Shown in pieces: positions 10,301 through 15,033 of a DNA stretch of 15,033 bases. A program made the translations under genes and the position numbers. Within the stretch, counting starts at the first letter, position 1; each line of letters opens with the position of its first letter. The notes beneath the pieces are model-generated. The model made no database searches, was not told the DNA's origin, and saw only the letters and a list, made by a program, of their open reading frames with translations. Source of the DNA: Halocafeteria seosinensis (lineage: Eukaryota > Sar > Bigyra > Bicosoecida); NCBI GenBank assembly GCA_001687465.1, contig LVLI01000141.1, forward strand, positions 188,001 through 203,033, read 5' to 3'.

Positions 10301-13300
10301 AGTCTTGTCTTGGAGAAACCTGCTGGCTTCAGTGGACTGTCGAGTGATTCCGTGCTGGTGGGACAACCTTTCCATGTTATTATAAATATTTCTTTTCCTT
10401 TTGGCAGAGTTGCGGGCTTCGAGAGTGAGCTCGTAGTCAGTGGTGTGTCGTTTGACTTTTCCGAGTCCGTTTCCATTACCAACGAGGGAGTTGATCTCTT
10501 GTCCACGGACAGTGGAAAACTGGTGACAGACGTCATTTCGATTCAGGAAAGGGTATCATGGTCTATAGGGGACATTCTAAACGACGCCTTTGCTGAAAGC
10601 AGGACAAATGAAAAGTTGTCGCTGTCGGTGGAGGGTCGTGTAAGCAGTACCGAGGGAATGCTAACCAGTGGAAGCGTATTCGACTTTACCCACATATCGT
10701 ATAGCACGAGTTTGCATAGGGAATACAATAGGGTTGTGTCGCAGGAGCATGTTGTTCGAATTCCTTTGCTTGAGGAATTTGTCGTAAGCCCGACAACCGT
10801 TCGACGACTCAATGCTACGGACTTGGTCACATTTGAAACACGGATTGCTCATGCGAACAGTTCACAAGCTCCAGCTTATCGGGTAGTATTGTTTGACAGA
10901 CGTCTGGCTTCTCAAAATTTCGTCCTGGAATCAGTTCGTGTTAATGGTGAACCAAGAGATGGGACGAATTCGACTGTGATCACCGAAATTGACGTATTGG
11001 ATGTGTTATCCGATGTCAACATCGAATGGTCGTACAGATTTAGTGAACTGCTGCCCGCTTCAGTAATCATCGACATGGATCTAGGTCTGGACTACTGGAC
11101 GTATCCCAATACCTCATTCGGCCTAAAGCAGCGGCTCTTTCCTGCGGCAAACCCTAAATTGACGACCCAAGATGCGGTTGTGCTGTCATCAATCTCGCCC
11201 GTCGAGGAACACACCCAAACTTTGGAGAAATATGTAAGCATTGGAAGTGAGATTACTTCGGAAGTTGAGATGATTTTGCCGGGTGGATCACTTTTCAATT
11301 TCGAGCTTAACACGAGTATCCTTTTCGCTGAGGGAAAGCATGGTTTATCAGGATTGTTTGATTTCAGTTTGGATCGAGTTGAGATAATGGAAGAGAATGC
11401 TAATATCGAGTTTGAGTGTGATTCTCGCGTGCCATTAAACCAAGAAGAGTTGAATCGAGTGTTGGAAAAGGGTAGTGATACTCTGTCGTATTCTTTGTGC
11501 GATGTACGTGTTCTCGGTGTCCCGGCTGCTCGTGTGATATTATTCTATAGTGGATACATTGCGAATGTACCGAAGAATCGTCAAAGAGAAGCATTAAGTG
11601 TGAGTTCACAGTTAACCTACGATACGTTGGAGGACCTATTGCGATCTGCTTCGTCAGCACTAACGATTGTGGAGCCATCGTTGGCGAACTCGTCGTTAGA
11701 AGTAGCTCAATGTGGAGAGCTAATTGGTTCGGACGAATCCGTTACGTTGAATATAACTATTCCAAGAGGAGTACTTCCTGAAGGGGTAGCCTATGATGTC
11801 ATAATTATCGACGAATCGGTGTCTAATGTGTCGTTCGTGGTAACTGATGTTCGCCAGGATAGTGAGACACTTACAGTCCCAGATGCAACTCACGTCGGTG
11901 GATCCTTGAATCCGATCTTTCCTGATAAAGGAAGTAGTGTTTCGTTAGAATATGAAATTGTTTCAGTGAATCGTGTATCATCAAACCTTACTGTGGGTGA
12001 GACGATCTATTTTTCTTACTCATCTGTGTCGAATCGGAGTTTGGGTCGAGAATATCGAAGTAATGTGTCGTTTGTCCCATGCGATGTGGTAACAACTGAC
12101 ATAATTCTATTGAACGAGAGTGTAATTAGTGAGAATGTTGCTCACAGGGATGATGTTGTTGTAGCGGGTGGAAGAGTGCGGTATGAATTTTGGTTATTTG
12201 TGCCTGGGTATTTTGTAGCTTCTCCCTCTGTGTCTTTGGACTTTGAGGATAGTTCAATGGTTGATTTGGAAGCAGTATCTCTATCAGATATTGTTGTTTC
12301 CATAGTCATTCCTTCCGGAGAATTGCATTTGGCGACGGGCGGCGATATTTGTAGCAATGTTGACTCCGCTGTAGTTCAGATTGACCGTGCCCATGACAAG
12401 TTGAGTATACTATTTTGTGATTTGGGTGTAGAGGACATCGCATCGGGTGGAGTGTACATGAAAGTTGAGAGTATATTTGAGTTGGCAGTGAATGATTCGA
12501 CAGTTTCCGGAAGACATTTAGAGTTTTCAAGCAATTTTGGGAAGTTGACCGTTGGGAAGGAAGTTTTCTCGTATAATCTTCCAGTGGTTGAGCCCGAAGT
12601 ACATCTTGAGATTTCTGGGGAGACTACGTTTAATACCGAAGGGTTAATGCGGCACAATATTTCAGTAGAAGCCAGGGCTCTTGGGGAGTTGTTGTCTCAC
12701 TCTGACGCCTTCAATCTGACACTCCGAGATGATCACTTGGGGTTTGCCTACCGGCTCACAAATGTTTGGTTGTCCTTGGACGATGGGACAAAGGATCACG
12801 TATGGAGCAGTAGCTGTGTATACAACAAGTCATGTTTTCATGGTGAGGCTATCGGGTACATTGTAAGAGGAGAAGGCAGTGAGCATGATATAAGTTTGAT
12901 CGGAGTACTTCGCCAAGGTGATAGCGTGGCTATAACGTATGAAGTGGAAGTACGGTATGACATTGTATTAAACAGTAGTATCTTCGTATCTCCTACGATT
13001 GAGTGGCAAAGCGTATCGAATTGTTCTGACGGAGCGTGCCGAAAGTATACGAACATTTCTGGTGATAGCGTCTCGATGCATGTCTTCCCACCGACGTATG
13101 AGATCGGAGCTGTGGTCATGGAAGAACCTTCCGGATTCAGAGGGTTATCAAGTAATTCCGTACTGGTTGGGCAGCCGTTTCAAATAATTATCAATATCTC
13201 GTTCCCATTTGGAAAGGTAATTGCTCTGGAGAGTGATCTCGTGGTTAATGGTGTATCCGTTGTGTTTCCTGAGCTTGTTTCGATCGTACATTCGGGAGTT

Positions 13301-15033
13301 GAATTGTTGTCATTGGATAATGGTGAGGTGGAAACCGCTGAACGCTCGAGTCAGGGTCAGGATCAGGGTCGGGGAAAGATATCCTGGTTCATAGGAGATG
13401 TTCTAAACGACGGTTTTGCTATGAATGAGATGCACGGGAAACTGTCACTATCAGCGGAGGTCCGGCTAAGCAGTAGCGAAGGCGAGGTGATGTCGTCGAG
13501 TGGTGAAGTATTCAATTTTACTCATACTATAAACAGTTCGAGTTTGCGACGAGAATCTAACACGATTGTTTCTGATGATAATATTGTTAGGATTCCGTCG
13601 TTACTGAAATTTGATGTAAACCCGTCGACTGTGAATCAGCTAAATGCTACTGATCGGGTCACGTTTGAGACTCGAATTTCTCATGCAAACATTTCAGAGG
13701 CTCCAGCGTATCTGCTGGAACTATTTGATCAGAGTTTGCACTCTCCATATTACACCTTGGAGTCTGTTACTGTGAATGGTGATCCTATTTTAAACGTGAG
13801 CTGGGGATTAAACTCAACTGTAATAGCCCGGGTTGATTCGTTAGATCGTGCATCGGAGCTTGTTGTGGAGTGGACATACAAGTTTAGTGAGCTACTTCCT
13901 GCCTCGATAATCATTGATTTGGAGTTCTGTGTTGATTACTGGACGTACCCTGATATTTCGTTTGGATTCAAACGAGGAGTATGCGCTGTAACAAACACTG
14001 TTTTGATAACGCAAGACGCTGCGGTATTGTCATCTGTCTCATCTGCTATGGAAGACACGCAAATCTCGGAGAAATATGTAAGCATTGGGAGTGAGATTAC
14101 TTCGGAGGTTGAGATGATTTTGCCGGGTGGATCACTTTTCAATTTCGAGCTTAACACGAGTATCCTTTTCGCTGAGGGAAAGCATGGTTTATCAGGATTG
14201 TTTGATTTCAGTTTGGATCGAGTTGAGATAATGGAAGAGAATGCTGATATCGAGTTCGAATGTGATTCTCGCGTGCCATTAAACCAAGAAGAGTTGAATC
14301 GAGTGTTGGAAAAGGGTAGTGATACTCTGTCGTATTCTTTGTGCGATGTACGTGTTCTCGGTGTCCCGGCTGCTCGTGTGATATTATTCTATAGTGGATA
14401 CATTGCGAATGTACCGAAGAATCGTCAAGGAGAAGCATTAAGTGTGAGTTCACAGTTAACCTACGATACCTTGGAGGACCTATTGCGATCTGCGTCGTCA
14501 GCACTAACGATTGTGGAGCCATCGTTGGCGAACTCGTCGCTAGAAGTAGCTCAATGTGGAGAGTTAATTGGTTCGGACGAATCCGTTACGTTGAATATAA
14601 CTATTCCAAGAGGAGTACTTCCTGAAGGGGTAGCCTATGATGTCATAATTATCGACGAATCGGTGTCTAATGTGTCGTTCGTGGTAACTGATGTTCGCCA
14701 GGATAGTGAGACACTTACAGTCCCAGATGCAACTCACGTCGGTGGATCCTTGAATCCGATTTTTCCTGATAAAGGAAGTAGTGTTTCGTTAGAATATGAA
14801 ATTGCTTCAGTGAATCGTGTATCATCAAACCTGACGGTGGGTGAGACGATCTATTTTTCTTACTCATCTGTGTCGAATCGGAGTTTGGGTCGAGAATATC
14901 GAAGTAATGTGTCGTTTGTCCCATGCGATGTGGTAACAACTGACATAATTCTATTGAACGAGAGTGTAATTAGTGAGAANGTTGCTCACAGGGATGATGT
15001 TGTTGTAGCGGGTGGAAGAGTGCGGTATGAATT
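1350..15033 (+). CDS. Giant secreted modular repeat protein, DUF11/isopeptide-domain-like (5' part; 3' end outside window)
   Basis: The gene reads as join(1350..1584, 1656..1727, 1796..1930, 2013..>15033). It encodes 4,487 complete visible residues without a stop. The start is the first ATG after an in-frame TAG at 1275, in a good context (AAAATGG). Residues 1-43 are strongly basic. Residues 44-61 are hydrophobic and end in an A-rich, signal-peptidase-like ISSA. The head spans about residues 62-614. From about residue 615 onward, P-type and N-type beta-domain signatures alternate with a period near 310 residues. Many modules open with a V-E-P linker (residues 1535, 1855, 3368, 3674, 4316). 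Known proteins with such alternation are bacterial and archaeal DUF11 (TIGR01451/PF01345) and isopeptide-forming surface adhesins. By pattern this is a eukaryotic relative, probably a secreted structural, adhesive or cell-surface glycoprotein. About 90 N-x-S/T sequons support passage through the ER. No catalytic motif or C-terminal anchor is visible. The gene structure is firm; the family call is moderate. Confidence 0.88.
1479..1532 (+). other. Signal peptide or signal anchor, residues 44-61
   Basis: An apolar run rich in A, L, F, I and V follows a long basic N-terminus containing KRGWRTTKRKR-like charge clusters. It ends in small residues (S-S-A before D62), which fits signal peptidase cleavage after A61. 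The n-region of about 43 residues is unusually long for a simple signal peptide, so an uncleaved type II signal anchor is the alternative. Everything downstream would lie in the ER lumen or outside the cell in either case. Confidence 0.65.
1585..1655 (+). other. Intron 1 (71 nt, phase 1)
   Basis: The donor is G|GTAAGT, a near-perfect consensus, and the acceptor is TTTCTGCAG. Unspliced reading hits TAA at once (GGT AAG TAA). Splicing joins the TGC-GAG codons to an open frame. A TCAAC at about 1626-1630 may be the branch region. Most of the intron can fold into a hairpin (1599-1637). Confidence 0.88.
1599..1637 (+). repeat. Inverted repeat inside intron 1
   Basis: The outer arms GCACGAG (1599-1605) and CTCGTGC (1631-1637) are perfectly complementary. 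The inner arms AGCGGCG (1604-1610) and CGCCGCT (1620-1626) are also perfect and share two bases with the outer stem. The structure would occupy over half of the 71-nt intron and bring donor and acceptor closer together. Confidence 0.55.
1728..1795 (+). other. Intron 2 (68 nt, phase 1)
   Basis: The donor is G|GTACGT and the acceptor is TTTGCCGCAG. A clear CTAAC branch-like sequence sits at 1771-1775, about 20 nt before the acceptor. Removing it fuses exon 2 (72 nt) to exon 3 in frame. Unspliced reading runs into TAG within the intron. Confidence 0.87.
1931..2012 (+). other. Intron 3 (82 nt, phase 1) with a possible alternative acceptor
   Basis: The donor is G|GTATGT and the preferred acceptor is TTTATGCAG, ending at 2012. 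Reading through unspliced ends at TGA (2014-2016). A second acceptor, ACATACAG, ends at 1964. The 48 nt between the two acceptors is open and in frame, so using it would add 16 residues. However, it implies a 34-nt intron, which is implausibly short in most lineages. The 82-nt form is therefore chosen. Confidence 0.82.
2013..3412 (+). other. N-terminal head of the giant protein, residues about 148-614
   Basis: This is the first part of the long exon and continues the sequence begun in exons 1-3. It does not show the clear alternating repeat signatures seen downstream. It reads as mixed beta-rich sequence with scattered cysteines and about eight N-glycosylation sequons. I recognise no named domain. 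Its position after the signal and before the repeat chain suggests a distinct cap or ligand-binding head, but that is inference from layout only. Confidence 0.5.
3413..3865 (+). repeat. Repeat half-module 0 (P-type), residues 615-765
   Basis: This is the first recognisable P-type signature, G-R-E-L-T-F-L-I-E-Y-E-M-P-F, starting at residue 615. It matches the later pattern of Gly, a polar residue, alternating hydrophobics, then (F/L)P. It ends at a linker-like VVNRQPVL, which corresponds to the V-V-E-P linkers downstream. It is the most diverged member and marks where the repeat chain begins. Confidence 0.5.
3866..5086 (+). repeat. Repeat module 1, residues 766-1172
   Basis: The N-type half carries DVAVFAVGLVNLGGSSAFDV at about residues 855-874, the closest match in the window to the DUF11 pattern (GDxVxYxxxVxNxGxxxAxDV). 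The P-type half has RLGMLVEFPEGSTD at about 1049-1062. At 407 residues it is the longest module, with extra sequence between the two halves. Confidence 0.6.
5087..6166 (+). repeat. Repeat module 2, residues 1173-1532
   Basis: The N-type half is weak (FFEASFTLQLDG, then IPAYGNFTL). The P-type half is clear, with FGEVITLSVAIQPPE at about residues 1389-1403. Sequons are dense. The boundary with module 1 is approximate because no V-E-P linker is present here. Confidence 0.5.
6167..7126 (+). repeat. Repeat module 3, residues 1533-1852
   Basis: It opens with the linker VVEPTLVL (E at residue 1535). The N-type half has VVTIELALSHEDG and then GFSVTILD, and ends in SVSEVIVNG, which aligns with LESVRVNG in module 8. 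The P-type half follows AEPVVQLL (E at residue 1702), with FGTAIFFNFSLSVVE. Confidence 0.6.
7127..8023 (+). repeat. Repeat module 4, residues 1853-2151
   Basis: It opens with LVEPHGVSL. The N-type half contains DLSPAYNVTLIDDGV, equivalent to the APAYRVVLFD of module 8 and the APAYDVVVTD form of bacterial DUF11 domains. The P-type half has GSTLKFDASLNVPPG near residue 2015. At about 299 residues it is close to the modal module length. Confidence 0.62.
8024..8956 (+). repeat. Repeat module 5, residues 2152-2462
   Basis: It opens with FYVQPYPELTL. The N-type half has KFNLTLKLANQ and then GFNISLF, aligning with HNISVEAVAQ and AFNLTLHD of module 7. The P-type half has GAKLSINVSVVFPVGKVAGF, nearly the same signature as module 7 (GQPFHVIINISFPFGRVAGF). 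Modules 5 and 6 look like an older, shorter relative of the modules 7-8 block. Confidence 0.65.
8957..9781 (+). repeat. Repeat module 6, residues 2463-2737
   Basis: It opens with FVEPVEYVSW. The N-type half has SWSFQLENEGG and FDVSLSTTSL. The P-type half has GATIQLTQVLEFVGGSLTN, which aligns with GSEITSEVEMILPGGSLFN of modules 8 and 11. At 275 residues this is the shortest module. Confidence 0.6.
9782..10777 (+). repeat. Repeat module 7 (first of block A), residues 2738-3069
   Basis: The N-type half has HNISVEAVAQ and DAFNLTLHDENLG. Two close cysteine pairs follow: C2815/C2821 (CVFNKSC) and C2882/C2887 (CFDGNC). Both pairs are kept in module 10 and probably form small disulfide loops. The P-type half has GQPFHVIINISFPFG. 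The paralogous partner is module 10. Confidence 0.7.
10778..11665 (+). repeat. Repeat module 8 (block A), residues 3070-3365
   Basis: It begins at FVVSPTTV. The N-type half has LVTFETRIAHANSSQ followed by APAYRVVLFD and ESVRVNG, a strong match to the DUF11-like pattern. The P-type half has YVSIGSEITSEVEMILPGG from residue 3221. The copy break lies at about 11224: upstream the sequence is diverged from module 11, and downstream it is almost identical. Confidence 0.7.
11224..12189 (+). repeat. Near-identical tract, copy 1
   Basis: It pairs with 14068-15033 at a constant offset of 2,844 nt with no indels. I count 14 substitutions plus one N over 966 nt. Eleven are synonymous and three change a residue (N to D, R to G, V to A). 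Similarity falls abruptly just upstream of 11224. Confidence 0.9.
11666..12583 (+). repeat. Repeat module 9 (last of block A), residues 3366-3671
   Basis: It opens with IVEPSLANSS (E at residue 3368). The N-type half has SVTLNITIPRGVLPEGVAYD, here merging a P-like IPRG turn with an AYDV-like strand. The P-type half has GGRVRYEFWLFVPG near residue 3535. The partner is module 12, which matches it almost exactly up to the window edge. Confidence 0.7.
12584..13609 (+). repeat. Repeat module 10 (first of block B), residues 3672-4013
   Basis: It opens with VVEPEVHLE (E at residue 3674). The N-type half has HNISVEARALG and DAFNLTLRDDHLG. The cysteine pairs C3749/C3755 (CVYNKSC) and C3818/C3823 (CSDGAC) are conserved with module 7. 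The P-type half has GQPFQIIINISFPFG. It is 30 nt longer than module 7, largely from a Q/G-rich hexamer insertion at 13351-13374. Confidence 0.7.
13351..13374 (+). repeat. In-frame hexamer microsatellite (TCAGGG-type)
   Basis: Four imperfect hexamers (TCAGGG, TCAGGA, TCAGGG, TCGGGG) encode a short Q-G-Q-D-Q-G-R stretch. Module 7, the paralogous copy, lacks it. It sits between the P-type signature and a conserved SWFIGDVLND-like segment, so it is probably a flexible surface loop. Confidence 0.7.
13610..14509 (+). repeat. Repeat module 11 (block B), residues 4014-4313
   Basis: It begins at FDVNPSTV. The N-type half has RVTFETRISHANISE, then APAYLLELFD and ESVTVNG. The P-type half has YVSIGSEITSEVEMILPGG from residue 4169, identical to module 8. 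From 14068 on it is almost base-for-base the same as module 8. Confidence 0.7.
14510..15033 (+). repeat. Repeat module 12 (block B), partial, residues 4314-4487
   Basis: It opens with IVEPSLANSS (E at residue 4316) and is nearly identical to module 9. It is cut by the window edge at the start of its P-type half (GGRVRYE). The coding frame is open at the edge. Confidence 0.7.
14980..14980. other. Ambiguous base (N) in the near-identical repeat
   Basis: The third position of a GAG-AAN context. The equivalent base in copy 1 (12136) is T, giving AAT (Asn). It lies 53 nt from the end of the window and probably reflects mixed or low-coverage reads at a repeat-limited contig end. Confidence 0.8.

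Larger units (their letters stand above)
9782..12583 (+). repeat. Tandem block A (three modules, 2,802 bp)
   Basis: First copy of a higher-order repeat within the coding exon. The copy-to-copy offset is 2,799 nt near its start (CACAAT at 9854 and 12653) and 2,844 nt in its second half. The difference of 45 nt is a multiple of 3, so all indels between copies preserve the frame. The unit corresponds to about 934-948 residues. Confidence 0.85.
12584..15033 (+). repeat. Tandem block B (second copy, truncated by window edge)
   Basis: Direct continuation of block A with the same module order. About 2,450 nt are visible. The remainder, roughly 390 nt if full-length, lies outside. The first half is diverged from block A, about 65-75% identical by eye. 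The second half is almost identical. Confidence 0.85.
14068..15033 (+). repeat. Near-identical tract, copy 2
   Basis: Partner of 11224-12189. Identity continues to the last base of the window, so its true 3' limit is unknown. The last 190 or so bases differ from copy 1 only at the N (14980). Confidence 0.9.

Noticed and set aside
9994-10536. Minus-strand ORF of 180 codons inside the long exon
   Set aside because: Shadow of the sense coding sequence. The same antisense openness recurs in the paralogous module 10 because the sequence is duplicated.
13351-13374. Telomere-like TCAGGG repeats
   Set aside because: Only four imperfect units lie within an open reading frame, which is a coding microsatellite and not an interstitial telomere.
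11400-14522. Matching antisense ORF pairs (11092-11313 with 13936-14157; 11400-11678 with 14208-14522)
   Set aside because: Their similarity follows from the sense-strand tandem duplication and is not evidence of antisense genes.
1-15033. Bacterial origin suggested by the DUF11-like domains
   Set aside because: Three GT-AG introns with branch-like sequences are needed to open the frame, no Shine-Dalgarno or operon structure is present, and sequon density fits a eukaryotic secreted protein.
9782-15033. CRISPR array or mobile-element explanation for the repeats
   Set aside because: The repeats are kilobase-scale, in-frame coding modules without spacers, terminal inverted repeats or transposase.

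Overview
The window looks like the 5' part of one very large eukaryotic protein gene, preceded by about 1.35 kb of upstream DNA in which I can support no gene. Three short GT-AG introns (71, 68 and 82 nt) lie within the first 660 nt of the coding region. After them, a single exon stays open in one frame from 2013 to the end of the window, at least 13,021 nt. Spliced nuclear-type introns exclude a bacterial source. Introns that are few, short and crowded at the 5' end suggest an intron-poor protist or alga. A red alga would fit, but the sequence does not prove it.

Layout: 1-1349 is upstream DNA with small repeats, one hairpin and tiny upstream ORFs. At 1350-1584, exon 1 encodes a basic N-terminus and a hydrophobic secretion signal. 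Exons 2 and 3 are 72 and 135 nt, and all three introns are phase 1. Positions 2013-3412 encode an N-terminal head. From about 3413 to the end the protein is a chain of about twelve beta-rich modules, mostly 275-340 residues each (the first two are longer). Each module joins an 'N-type' half (of the form ...APAYxVxLxD...) to a 'P-type' half (of the form ...GxxxxxxxxxFPxG...), often with a V-E-P linker at the start. By pattern this resembles the DUF11/TIGR01451 and isopeptide-forming surface domains of bacterial and archaeal giant adhesins. No search could be run, so the family call is an inference. Roughly 90 N-glycosylation sequons by eye and the N-terminal signal indicate a secreted or cell-surface glycoprotein. 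4,487 residues are visible and no stop codon is reached.

The last 5.25 kb is a tandem duplication of a three-module block. Block A (9782-12583) is followed by block B (12584-15033, cut by the window edge). The 5' half of the two blocks is diverged, about 65-75% by eye. From about 11224/14068 onward they are suddenly about 98.5% identical, with 14 differences and one N in 966 nt. This abrupt change indicates recent gene conversion or a younger, nested duplication. The window ends inside this near-identical tract, with an ambiguous base nearby, so an assembly break in a longer repeat array is likely.
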